60,835 nucleotides of DNA from an uncultured Stomatobaculum sp. (lineage in GTDB: Bacteria; Bacillota; Clostridia; Lachnospirales; Lachnospiraceae): positions 1 to 60,835 of the forward strand of contig NZ_CALEYG010000038.1 in NCBI RefSeq assembly GCF_937924975.1, read 5' to 3'. Below are positions 31,214 to 38,988 of the stretch, piece after piece. The notes under the pieces are model-generated. The model made no database searches. It was not told where the DNA came from and saw nothing but the letters and a program-made list of their open reading frames with translations. The translations under genes and the position numbers were made by a program. How positions within the stretch are numbered: the stretch's first letter is position 1; every line of letters begins with the position of its first letter.

Positions 31214-32053
31214 TCAAACTTTCTTCAGTGGAATCCAGATATAGCTTATATAGTCATCCGGATTCTCCGTAGCAGGACCATACACTTCAAGGTTGTACTT
31301 TCCTGCAAGCTCATATCCCTGCAGAGCAGGAAGCCATTCAGACCAAATCTTGGTATTCACACTCTGCAGACTGTCCGGCAACGCTCCTTTACAGATGAAC
31401 TGAGCCCATAGGCTTCCGGGGATCTGGTAAGTATCACAGTCTTCCGGAATGTCTTCCCACGGCTTATACAGATCTGCGATCCAATAGTCAAAGTCATTGT
31501 CACCCATGTCAACGCATACGCCAAAGGTTCCCATGATAGGACACTTCTCTCCCTGTCCCATGTACTCAGCCCAAAACTTCGGAATCTCCTGATAACTAGT
31601 ATCCGAATTGAAGCGTCTCTTGGTGCCGACAATAGTAAAAGGAGCTTTTTCAACAATACGATAATCTAACATTGTTCCACCCTCCATCGTGATTTTGATA
31701 TGCAGTGGAGCGAATGATCTGAGCGGTGCGCCTGCCTCCCGCGCCTGTGATGGTGTGATTCCATGGAACTTCTGGAAAGCCTTTGTAAAACTATCCGGTG
31801 ATTCATAGCCATATTTAACCGCAACATCAATTACCTTCACATCTTCACGGCTTAATTCCTGAGCTGCCAACGTCATCCGGCGCGCACGGATATATTCACC
31901 GACAGTCATACCACACAGAGCTCCGAAAATGCGCTGGTAATAGAACGGAGACAGAGCTGCCTTAGCTGCGATATCCGCAGTGTCCAATTCCTCTGTCAGA
32001 TTCTGTTCTATGAAATCAATAGATTCCTGAAATCCTTCAATCCAGCCTTGCAT
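31214..32053 (-). CDS. AraC-family regulator with GyrI-like effector domain
   Basis: About 279 residues from the ATG at 32053, eight bases after AAGGGAG; a GTG three codons earlier touches that ribosome site. Two AraC helix-turn-helix motifs fill residues ~5-105 ('DTADIAAKAALSPFYYQRIF', 'VIDVAVKYGYESPDSFTKAFQKFHGITPSQ'). Residues ~120-279 form an effector-binding GyrI/SHV2-type domain ('LDYRIVEKAPFTIVGTKRRF', 'YISYIWIPLKK'). Such regulators sense small aromatic or cationic compounds and control efflux or repair genes. It is likely cargo of the element; no target gene is adjacent apart from the GNAT gene. Confidence 0.88.
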   Translation of the reverse strand: MQGWIEGFQESIDFIEQNLTEELDTADIAAKAALSPFYYQRIFGALCGMTVGEYIRARRMTLAAQELSREDVKVIDVAVKYGYESPDSFTKAFQKFHGITPSQAREAGAPLRSFAPLHIKITMEGGTMLDYRIVEKAPFTIVGTKRRFNSDTSYQEIPKFWAEYMGQGEKCPIMGTFGVCVDMGDNDFDYWIADLYKPWEDIPEDCDTYQIPGSLWAQFICKGALPDSLQSVNTKIWSEWLPALQGYELAGKYNLEVYGPATENPDDYISYIWIPLKKV

Positions 32054-32132
32054 CTTGCTCACTCCCTTCGCTCACTGTACTGTCAGTATATCAGCCGCAC
32101 GGATTAAGGCCCGACATTCTGTGCTCTCTTCG

Positions 32133-32636
32133 TCAGGGCAGTTTCCTTTCCGCGACCAATTTTGTCCACCCATTCACATCAGCTTCAGAGAGAACATCAA
32201 AACCATTCTTCTTCCAGAAATGCGTGGACTGCGGGTTCCCTTTATCTATCGCAAGCCGAACCGATGTTTTTCCTGTGCTTAGTAAGTAATCTATAGCCTC
32301 ATCAATAATAGCAGTTCCTATCTGCTTCCCCTGATACTGCGGATTCATCATAAAAAAGCCAATATACGCAATCTCCGCTTTAGGGTACCCATCTATCAGA
32401 TCCATAATAGCTACCAGTTCCCGGCCATCAAAAAAACCAAAATAGTATTTATCTTGCATATCTATTCCCGGCGGAGTTGCCTTCATATCATCAAGAATAT
32501 TCTCCTTGGTTGGGCGTGCTTCGGTATACTCATAAAAAACTGTATTCTGCTTGCAAATCTCAACAAGCATCTCTATATCCGCTTCTTCCAAAATGCGGAC
32601 CGAATACCTCTTGCTAAGCTTAGAAATATCGATCAT
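32133..32636 (-). CDS. GNAT-family N-acetyltransferase
   Basis: Predicted protein of 167 residues. 'FGFFDGRELVAIMDLIDGYP' and 'IGFFMMNPQYQGKQIGTAIIDEAIDYL' give GNAT motif A, with the acetyl-CoA loop QYQGKQIG, and 'TSVRLAIDKGNPQSTHFWKKNGF' is motif B. It transfers an acetyl group to an amine; the substrate is unknown. Its ATG overlaps the stop of a short upstream coding remnant (TATGA), so translation may be coupled. It is cargo of the mobilizable element. Confidence 0.87.
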   Translation of the reverse strand: MIDISKLSKRYSVRILEEADIEMLVEICKQNTVFYEYTEARPTKENILDDMKATPPGIDMQDKYYFGFFDGRELVAIMDLIDGYPKAEIAYIGFFMMNPQYQGKQIGTAIIDEAIDYLLSTGKTSVRLAIDKGNPQSTHFWKKNGFDVLSEADVNGWTKLVAERKLP

Positions 32637-32934
32637 AGTGTGTATAATTCTCCCATAAAATACTGTTCCTGAAAACTGATGGCCTCCAGAATATCCTCTG
32701 TCTGAATCGTTTCTCCGCTTAAGCTAACGATCCACTTATCTTCGTTATCATTCAGGCGATGAAATACGCCGCCCGCCTCGGGTCTAAAAAATAGTCATCA
32801 AAATGACCATAATGATAATTGCCGTTTTCATCCATAGGATCATCATAATACAATGTCATCTCATACAGATATTTCTGATTAATGTTCCAAAGCAAGTCTC
32901 GATCCTTAGCCTGAACGGTCTGTAACTCTATCAT
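32633..32934 (-). pseudogene. Truncated acetyltransferase joined to the end of another gene
   Basis: From 32934 an ORF of 60 residues ('IELQTVQAKDRDLLWNINQKYLYEMTLYYDD' and on) looks like the beginning of a GNAT-type protein and stops at 32752. In another frame, about 43 codons ending at the stop that overlaps the GNAT ATG encode 'FHRLNDNEDKWIVSLSGETI' and 'EDILEAISFQEQYFMGELYTL', the tail of a different protein. The two pieces meet near 32755, as if a deletion joined two genes out of frame. Neither part is expected to be functional, and the identities are tentative. Confidence 0.45.
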
Positions 32935-33006
32935 TTTTCTATCCTCAGCATCTTTTGCTCGAAAATATGGACTTCTTCTCCTAAGACATATTGTTCCGGC
33001 AACATA

Positions 33007-33354
33007 TCACGGTTTAATCATCTGAAACGCCTTAAATGCCTCGATAATTGCTTCCTCCTTTTCCTCAGGCGTTTCTGGCGACCGGCTTTCCTCACCCTTC
33101 GGCAGGTTATAATTCTGCCGCTCTATAATCCCGCATTTCCGCTTGGTCTTTGCGATATTCAAATGACTAACATGAAATCCGTACTTTTCCTGCACCCAAT
33201 CCTGAATCTCGTGGTAAGTAGCCTTGCTTTCCGCTGCCGTCACATCCATCTCATCCATATCGACCTTCACACTGATATGATTCTTTGCCTCAGAAAGTTT
33301 GGACAAAAGACATACCGTCTCCACATGGACAGTAGAGGCAAAACGATCCACCGC
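33007..33354 (-). pseudogene. Spare rlmD 3' end carried by the mobile element
   Basis: The first 16 residues (VDRFASTVHVETVCLL) match the last residues of RlmD (VDNFPRTMHVETIVLL), but no methyltransferase body precedes them. The following ~95 residues ('VKVDMDEMDVTAAESKATYHEI', 'EKYGFHVSHLNIA', 'KCGIIERQNYNLPKG') are a tail domain common at the end of element-associated rlmD (rumA) genes in Firmicutes. When an element inserts at the rlmD 3' end it supplies a replacement tail like this. The start is not a real gene start, so expression is doubtful unless fused to rlmD after excision of the intervening 1.8 kb. Confidence 0.75.
33313..33327 (-). other. Candidate attachment site, right end of IME
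   Basis: The minus strand reads CATGTGGAGACGGTA, encoding His-Val-Glu-Thr-Val. It shares CATGTGGAGAC with the rlmD site at 35132-35146 and GAGAC with the site in the recombinase gene at 23321-23335. Confidence 0.55.
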
Positions 33355-33356
33355 AT

Positions 33357-34799
33357 TTATTTCTCACGAACCATGTCAGAATTAGTTTTAAAGAAAAATG
33401 ACCTTGAAACTTTCTCTCTTGATAAGTATCCGTTATTGACCAGAACTCCGAGTATCTTCTCTTTCAGATGAGTAGAATTGCTGATACCGAGATAATCAGC
33501 AATCTCAACAGATTTTCTGGCTTTGCCATAACAGAATGACAGGATTTGTTCATCAAATCTCGAGCCGCCCGGCACGGGAGGGAATTCCAATACCGGAAGA
33601 AGATTGTTGCTTATTCCTTCTGAAAAAGACAGATCCGGCAGTACCAGTGTAAAATGATCCGTCGCGGAATAAATATATGGTCTATGTGCACTGTCTGCAT
33701 CTCGGTATTCTTCATTGATCTTATCAAATCCGGTTCCCGCTGCTTCCATAACCTCACATTGAACAAGAATACCGCAGATCAATTCATTACGCCGTTTTGA
33801 AATAATCTTTGACAGATCATAGGTTTTCGAAAGCGGTTCTCCATGATAGAAACTTCCCGGGGACGAAATCTCCAATCGGTCACGAAAGATATCGACCTGA
33901 ATCTGCGTTCCATCCAGAAAATAATCCCTGTGGGCAACTGCATTGATAATACCTTCAAATAGTGCTCTTTTCGGATACGCATCAATTTCGATATGCGATT
34001 CTGCTTTTTTGATGATTGTATGATTCATCCGCTGCATCACAAAAGAATACATATAATCAATCGTTTGTGTGATATTCCCGCTGAAACGGTTGACTGAAAC
34101 AATCCGCTCGCTTCCTTTTGTAAATCCGGAAAAAACAGAGCATTGGACATCTGTTTTATGTTCTGAATAGTGATCGCCGAACAGAACAGCTCCATTCGCA
34201 AGAATCCCTTCTCCATTGAAAAAACCGAGTGAGGCGAGAGCTTTATCTGTTAAGATTTTCCCTTCCGTATGCTGTTTGTGGAATTCTCTGAGATTCTGAT
34301 AATTCTGCGGATCATATATTTTGTCTGACAGTATGGTATCAAATGATGCAGATTGACTATGAATACTCATATTGATTATTTCTTCATATGTTGCTCCGCC
34401 GGTAAAGCCCTCGCGCCTCATAAAGATGGAAGGAATACCGTCAAACTTAACAGTCACTGGTTTTATTAATGAACTCTCCACCTTGACCTGCAGAACAAAT
34501 CGTTCCTGTTCTCTTATCTGATACCGGATAAAACTAATCTTATATGGCGGTCTTGGAGATATATGCTCATTAACCTGATTGTTAAAATAGTTTCTCTCAG
34601 AATCGGCAGCATTCCGATCGAAACCAATCAATTTATTCGTCTTGTCTTCCACTCCGATAAAGATTGTTCCGCCGTCAGCATTTGCAAAGCCTGCAAATGT
34701 TTTAAGCCATCCGATCACATTATTTCGATCAAGTTTGCTCTTGCATTCAAGCTCACAGTTTTCTATCAGTGCATTGCTCACTATTTCTTCAAGGAACAT
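33357..34799 (-). CDS. Second AlbA_2 / ATP-binding regulator
   Basis: Predicted protein of 480 residues; the ATG follows AGGTGAT. AlbA_2 signature: 'ELECKSKLDRNNVIGWLKTFAGFANADGGTIFIGV' at residues 16-50. The C-terminal ATP-binding region has 'ALFEGIINAVAHRDYFLDG' and 'DRLEISSPGSFYHGEPL', with 'EAAGTGFDKINEEYRD' further on, and a winged helix ends the protein. It resembles the protein at 717-2069 in layout, but the sequences are clearly different. It lies between two attachment words (33.3 and 35.1 kb), so it may be the only gene of a 1.8-kb remnant or passenger element. The promoter region has phased AAGAAG repeats. Confidence 0.82.
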   Translation of the reverse strand: MFLEEIVSNALIENCELECKSKLDRNNVIGWLKTFAGFANADGGTIFIGVEDKTNKLIGFDRNAADSERNYFNNQVNEHISPRPPYKISFIRYQIREQERFVLQVKVESSLIKPVTVKFDGIPSIFMRREGFTGGATYEEIINMSIHSQSASFDTILSDKIYDPQNYQNLREFHKQHTEGKILTDKALASLGFFNGEGILANGAVLFGDHYSEHKTDVQCSVFSGFTKGSERIVSVNRFSGNITQTIDYMYSFVMQRMNHTIIKKAESHIEIDAYPKRALFEGIINAVAHRDYFLDGTQIQVDIFRDRLEISSPGSFYHGEPLSKTYDLSKIISKRRNELICGILVQCEVMEAAGTGFDKINEEYRDADSAHRPYIYSATDHFTLVLPDLSFSEGISNNLLPVLEFPPVPGGSRFDEQILSFCYGKARKSVEIADYLGISNSTHLKEKILGVLVNNGYLSREKVSRSFFFKTNSDMVREK

Positions 34800-34810
34800 A
34801 TAATCACCTG

Positions 34811-34870
34811 CTTCTTTTTCTTCGATTATACTTCTTGATTACTTCTTAATCAACTTCTTGTTATCTTCTT
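34811..34870 (-). repeat. Phased AAGAAG repeats upstream of AlbA_2 gene
   Basis: On the plus strand CTTCTT starts at 34831, 34842, 34854 and 34865, i.e. spacings of 11, 12 and 11 bases, with a further copy at 34811. These read AAGAAG on the coding strand just upstream of the gene. One-helical-turn phasing suggests an operator array, perhaps for autoregulation, or bent DNA. The remainder of 34871-35104 has no gene. Confidence 0.5.
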
Positions 34871-35104
34871 TTTAAACCAGAAGTCATTCGAAGCAATTCT
34901 ATTTGCTGAAGGTATGAACTTCCAGATTCGCACATACTCCGCTCAATATTCTATTGTCTATAAGTCCTCAAGTTTTGTGCCTACAGTGACGAGTACTATT
35001 GCTATAGACACCCGAACGTACTTTTTCGAAGCGTTTTCCACGCTTCGACCAGTCGGTCACACCGAAGGTGAAATGCTCGTAAAAGTGCTTAAAATAAAGG
35101 ATTT

Positions 35105-36493
35105 CTACGAGTTCAACTTTTGTAGCAACACTATAGTCTCCACATGCATGGTTCTCGGAAAGTTATCGACCGGGCGCACGCGCGTTAACTCATAGCCGTT
35201 GGCGCGGAGATACTTCACGTCCCGCGCGAGGGTCGCGGAGTTGCAGCTCACATAGACAATGCGTGCAGGGGAAAGTTCAACCATGGTGCGGAGGGCAGTC
35301 TCGTCGCAGCCTTTACGCGGCGGATCCACGGTAATCACATCAATCCGGGTGTCCGGATTTGCCTTCTGCCAAGCAGGCAGCACATCCTCGGCGGCTCCGG
35401 TAAAGAATTCCGCGTTTGCAATGCCGTTTCGCTTGGCATTTTCTTTTGCGTCCCGAATCGCCGCTGGCACAATTTCCACGCCGTAGACCTTCTTTGCCTG
35501 CCGCGCCAAAAAGAGGGAGATGGTCCCGATGCCGCAGTATAAATCCCAGACGGTCTCGTTCCCGCTAAGCGCCGCGAATTCGAGCGCCGCACCGTACATA
35601 GCCTCGGTCTGAACGGGATTCACCTGATAGAAGGAGTGCGGGGAGATGCGGAAGCGGATGTCTCCTATGCTGTCCTCGATATACCCCTTGCCAAAAAGCG
35701 TTTTCACCGTGTCGCCGAGGATCACATTGTCCCGGCGGGTGTTGGTATTGAGAACCAGAGTCTCAAGTTTAGCATCCTTGCTGTCCGCCGCCTGAAGCTC
35801 CTTTAGCAGCGCCTCCCAATGCGGCAGTTCCTTGCCGTTTACGATGAGACAGAGCATATAGCCCTTGGTCGTACGGCTCTTCCGTATCAGGGCGCGGCGA
35901 ATGAGCCCCCTGCCGCTCTCTTCGTCGTAGGGGGCAAGCCCGAAGCGCTCCATAAAGGCAAGTATCACTTCCAGAATGCGCGCGTTTTCCGCGGCGCCGA
36001 TATCGCAGTCAAGCCAGGGAATCACGCGGTGACTCCGGGCAGCATAAAAGCCGGCAACGGGTCTTCCGTCCTCGCCGGCTGCAAACGGCACCTGGGCCTT
36101 ATTTCGGTAGCGGGACGGCTCATCCATCCCGACAATCGCCTCCGTGACGGCATCCAGCCGTTCCGCCAGGACTTCACCGATGCGGAGGAGGTCCTCCCGC
36201 ACCTTGTTCGCCTTTAAGCGAAGCTCGGCCTCGTAGGAGAGCGCCTGCAGTTGGCAGCCGCCGCAGCGCTGCTCGACCGCACAGCGCGGCGTGACGCGCT
36301 CCGGCGAAGGTTTTAAAAGTGTTTTCACGCGCGCAAAGCCGTAGTTCTTTTTGAGCTTCATCGCAAGGCAGCGCGCCGTGTCCCCGGGAAGGGCGCCCTT
36401 CACAAACCAGACAAAGCCGTCCAACTTCCCGATGCCGAGCCCCTCATCGGAGAGCCCCGTAATTTCCAGTTCAAACTCATCATTCTTACGCAT
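35105..36493 (-). CDS. rlmD: 23S rRNA (uracil-C5)-methyltransferase RlmD/RumA
   Basis: About 462 residues from the ATG at 36493, which gives the usual family opening; a TTG eight codons upstream with AAGGA is an alternative. An N-terminal TRAM domain (~1-58) is followed by the Fe-S cysteines ('AVEQRCGGCQ', about residues 72-81, with others nearby) and a SAM-binding domain ('DLYCGIGTISLFLA', 'DVITVDPPRKGCD', and the catalytic Cys in 'YVSCNSATLARD'). It methylates a uridine of 23S rRNA. The C-terminus 'HVETIVLLQKLNS' contains the attachment word used by the mobile elements to the left. The gene is intact. It is the last gene of an operon with yhaM and an HtrA-like gene. Confidence 0.93.
   Translation of the reverse strand: MRKNDEFELEITGLSDEGLGIGKLDGFVWFVKGALPGDTARCLAMKLKKNYGFARVKTLLKPSPERVTPRCAVEQRCGGCQLQALSYEAELRLKANKVREDLLRIGEVLAERLDAVTEAIVGMDEPSRYRNKAQVPFAAGEDGRPVAGFYAARSHRVIPWLDCDIGAAENARILEVILAFMERFGLAPYDEESGRGLIRRALIRKSRTTKGYMLCLIVNGKELPHWEALLKELQAADSKDAKLETLVLNTNTRRDNVILGDTVKTLFGKGYIEDSIGDIRFRISPHSFYQVNPVQTEAMYGAALEFAALSGNETVWDLYCGIGTISLFLARQAKKVYGVEIVPAAIRDAKENAKRNGIANAEFFTGAAEDVLPAWQKANPDTRIDVITVDPPRKGCDETALRTMVELSPARIVYVSCNSATLARDVKYLRANGYELTRVRPVDNFPRTMHVETIVLLQKLNS
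35132..35146 (-). other. Candidate attachment site within the rlmD 3' end
   Basis: The minus strand reads CATGTGGAGACTATA, encoding His-Val-Glu-Thr-Ile, 27 bases before the rlmD stop codon. It is the probable original insertion target, repeated at 33313-33327. Confidence 0.55.
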
Positions 36494-36534
36494 GCGGTCT
36501 TCTCTTTCTCTCTTCAAAGCGCATCCTTCCGCGC

Positions 36535-37488
36535 TTATACGCCGCTCTCGGAGGTCTTTCTCAGGTTGCTGTCCAGAAAACGGTTAAACCCGAGCCAGCC
36601 GTTATTTGCTCCGGCGGCATTCAGGAGTTCCATAAAGGTCTCCATCTTTGCGTCGGTATTGTCCGCGAGGTTTAAGGCCATGGCTTCAATCAGTGCGGGC
36701 TTCTTCGGAGAGCCGAATTCCAGTTCACCGTGGTGCGCGACAATGCAGTGCCGAAGTTCGGCCGCACGCTTCTCCGGGAAGTTCGGAATCTTTGCGATTG
36801 CCGCCGCAAGCATCTCACAGCCGATTACAATGTGACCGAGCAGCTGTCCCTCGTCGGTGTAGGCGTTCTCCGGGAAGGCCGAGAGCTCACGGGTCTTGCC
36901 GATGTCGTGACAGAGCGCCGCGGTAATCAGGAGGTCCCGGTTCAGAATGGGATAATTTTTACAGTAGTAGTCGCAGAGTCTCGCAACACTCAAGGTGTGC
37001 TCCATGAGGCCGCCGATAAAACCGTGGTGCACGGACTTGGCCGCCGAGCTCAGGCGAAAGCGCTTTACAAAGGCAGCATCGTCCACGAAAAAAGCGCGGA
37101 GCAGAGTCTGCAGGTAGCTGTCCTGCACCGACTGAATTTGTGCCAGGAGTTCCGCATACATCTCGTTGTTGTCCCGATTAGAGACCGGCATGTAGTCGCC
37201 CGGGTTATACTCTCCCTCATTGGCGCGGCGAATGCGGCTCACCTTGAGCTGCAGCTTGTTGTTGTAAAGAATCACATCCGCGTCGATTGCGACATAGTCG
37301 AGTTCCTCGAAGTCGCCGATACCGGGATTGCCGGGCTCCCAGATCTTTGCGTCCACCACGCCTGTCTTATCGCGGAGCTGCAGACTCTCATACTCCTTTC
37401 CGCTCTTCGTGAGATAGGTCGCCTTTTGCTGGCAGAGATAAACCTCCGAAATATGGGTGTTCTCCCGGAGTGCATCGATATATTTCAT
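36535..37488 (-). CDS. yhaM: 3'-5' exoribonuclease YhaM family
   Basis: Predicted protein of 317 residues. The N-terminal OB fold covers residues ~12-90 ('EVYLCQQKATYLTKSGKEYESLQLRDKTG'), and the HD domain has 'LMEHTL' (His), 'ALCHDIGK' (His-Asp) and 'CIVAHHGE' (His-His) as metal ligands. YhaM trims RNA and DNA 3' ends and takes part in RNA turnover. It is 23 bp behind the HtrA-like gene and about 40 bp before rlmD. The length and motifs are typical. Confidence 0.9.
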   Translation of the reverse strand: MKYIDALRENTHISEVYLCQQKATYLTKSGKEYESLQLRDKTGVVDAKIWEPGNPGIGDFEELDYVAIDADVILYNNKLQLKVSRIRRANEGEYNPGDYMPVSNRDNNEMYAELLAQIQSVQDSYLQTLLRAFFVDDAAFVKRFRLSSAAKSVHHGFIGGLMEHTLSVARLCDYYCKNYPILNRDLLITAALCHDIGKTRELSAFPENAYTDEGQLLGHIVIGCEMLAAAIAKIPNFPEKRAAELRHCIVAHHGELEFGSPKKPALIEAMALNLADNTDAKMETFMELLNAAGANNGWLGFNRFLDSNLRKTSESGV

Positions 37489-37511
37489 AGTGTGTCCTTT
37501 CTGGTTTGCCT

Positions 37512-38822
37512 TTATCTGCCCGCAAGCGTCGCGGTGACCGAGATGGTCTCATACTTCTCTCTGCCGTTTCGCATCAGGGTGAGGCGCACGCTCTCCCCTT
37601 TCGCACTCTTTTCCAGCGCAGCTTCGAGGTCGCGCATGGTCTCGATTTTGCTGTCGCCGAGCGAAATCAGAATATCCCCCGGCTGTACGCCCGCCGCATA
37701 GGCCGGTGCGTTCTGTTCGACGCGGGAGATGTAGACGCCCGCCGGCATGCCCTGATCCCGCTGCGCACTTCCCACCTGTTTGCCGTAAATGCCGAGCAGC
37801 GCTGTCTCCTTCCCGTTCATCATCCGCTCGATCGCAGGCTTAAAATCGGAGAGTCCCATGACGGTCGCCGTGTTGTTATCCCCCGACTCCGAAAAGAGTC
37901 CGGTGACCCAGCCGACCAGCTCGCCGTCCGCATTTAAGACCCAGCTGCCGGACTGCGCGTCCGCACTGACATCCGGGAAATAGATGGTCGCATAGCCATC
38001 CACAACACTCACGCTGGTCTGCACATTCGAGAGTATCCCGTACTTCACGGAATGTATCATCCCAAGCGGTGAACCCACGAAAAAGAGAAGCTCCCCCCGC
38101 TTTAGCCGATAGGAGTTTCCGAAGGGTACCAGCGGAAACTTTCCCCAGCTATCCCGATTTTCTTCGGTGAGCGGAACCGAGAGCACCGCAAGGCCATACG
38201 CATGATCCCGCATCTTGACACTCGCCGTGGCCTTATCACCGCGGGCTATGGTCACAGTCACGCTGTCCGTGCCCTCAACGGCCGCACTCGTCGTGAGAAA
38301 CAGGAGCTCGTTTTCCGTCTTTGCAACCGCGAGCCCCGAATAGTTTTCCGAACTCTCGAGCGCATTGTTAAACCAGTCCCGCGCCGCCTGCTCGTGGGTC
38401 ACGGAGACCACCGCAGCATCGGCGCTGTCGGCCTGTTTCCGGAGCGTTCCCGCCATCTGGCGGATATCGCTGAGCGTATAGTCCCGGTTCTCTATGACCT
38501 GTTCGACCTGTTCCCGGATGTTCTGATTCTCGGCCTCCCCGTTCGCTTCTTCGCTGTTCGACTCGGCCTCCGAGGGAGAACTCAGCTGCTCGCGCGATTC
38601 TCCCTCGCTCCGGCTCTCATCCCGCTCGATTTGAACGCTGTTTTTTTCCGTATTTTGCCGCCACTTTTTTGCGAGTATCGGGCAGGTGACGCAGGTGACG
38701 GCCGCAGCGCCGAGCGCAAAGCCCGCCCCGGCAAGCACCGCTTTTCCGGCGAGTGCCATCAGCTTTTTTCTCTTTTGCTTTTTCTCGGCGATATGCTGTG
38801 TGATAAACTCATCTTCCCGCAT
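37512..38822 (-). CDS. HtrA/DegP-like membrane protein with PDZ domain, probably inactive protease
   Basis: Predicted protein of 436 residues with GGAGGG before the ATG. A cytoplasmic N-terminus with one membrane span (~19-48) and an acidic linker (65-100) precede a trypsin-like domain (~125-330) and a PDZ domain (~340-430, 'GVYISRVEQNAPAYAAGVQPGDILISLG'). The usual catalytic His region 'TNxHV' reads TTSAAV, the Asp region reads 'YGLAVL' instead of 'xDLAVL', and the GNSGGP-like segment reads 'AQSGSW', with the Ser kept. So His and Asp seem to be lost and it may act as a chaperone or scaffold at the membrane. This is inference from motif alignment by eye. Confidence 0.75.
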   Translation of the reverse strand: MREDEFITQHIAEKKQKRKKLMALAGKAVLAGAGFALGAAAVTCVTCPILAKKWRQNTEKNSVQIERDESRSEGESREQLSSPSEAESNSEEANGEAENQNIREQVEQVIENRDYTLSDIRQMAGTLRKQADSADAAVVSVTHEQAARDWFNNALESSENYSGLAVAKTENELLFLTTSAAVEGTDSVTVTIARGDKATASVKMRDHAYGLAVLSVPLTEENRDSWGKFPLVPFGNSYRLKRGELLFFVGSPLGMIHSVKYGILSNVQTSVSVVDGYATIYFPDVSADAQSGSWVLNADGELVGWVTGLFSESGDNNTATVMGLSDFKPAIERMMNGKETALLGIYGKQVGSAQRDQGMPAGVYISRVEQNAPAYAAGVQPGDILISLGDSKIETMRDLEAALEKSAKGESVRLTLMRNGREKYETISVTATLAGR

Positions 38823-38848
38823 AATGCTCCCTCCGCCGTCCTGTCTGT

Positions 38849-38988
38849 CTATAATGCCTTAGTATAGCATAAAAGCACTGCTTCCGAAACGCGCGGCGCG
38901 CTTTGTGTTATACTATAGGCGTATTTTTGCAATTTGAATTTGATATAAGCTCCGCCGCTCCGGCGGAAGAAACGGATGATGATCAGGC
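38849..38988. promoter_or_regulatory. Divergent promoter region between HtrA-like gene and mutS2
   Basis: Two TATACT-type -10 boxes face apart: GTTATACTATAGG on the plus strand (about 38906-38918) for mutS2, and GCTATACTAAGG on the minus strand (about 38872-38861) for the HtrA-like operon. The -35 boxes are not clear. No small gene is seen. Confidence 0.5.

Larger units (their letters stand above)
23321..33327. mobile_element. Approximately 10-kb integrative mobilizable element (IME)
   Basis: Bounded by matching HIETV/HVETV-coding words, it contains an integrase of the large serine type, a 60-residue protein, MobV relaxase, a P4-type primase/helicase, a CHC2 primase-like protein, RelB/PIN toxin-antitoxin genes, an XRE regulator, a sigma-like protein, a MobV oriT, AraC and GNAT genes and a substitute rlmD 3' end. 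It has no conjugation (type IV secretion) genes, so it would need a helper ICE or plasmid to move. It inserts next to a second attachment word, 1.8 kb from the intact rlmD. The boundaries are accurate to perhaps a few tens of bases. Confidence 0.7.

Noticed and set aside
1..33352. A full conjugative element with its own type IV secretion
   Set aside because: No VirB4, VirD4/TcpA, VirB6 or similar genes are in the window; only a relaxase and oriT are found, so mobilization rather than self-transfer is supported.
38890..38925. GTGTTATAC resembling a MobV nick site upstream of mutS2
   Set aside because: There is no ACTTT/AAAGT hairpin next to it, and the sequence fits a -10 promoter element.
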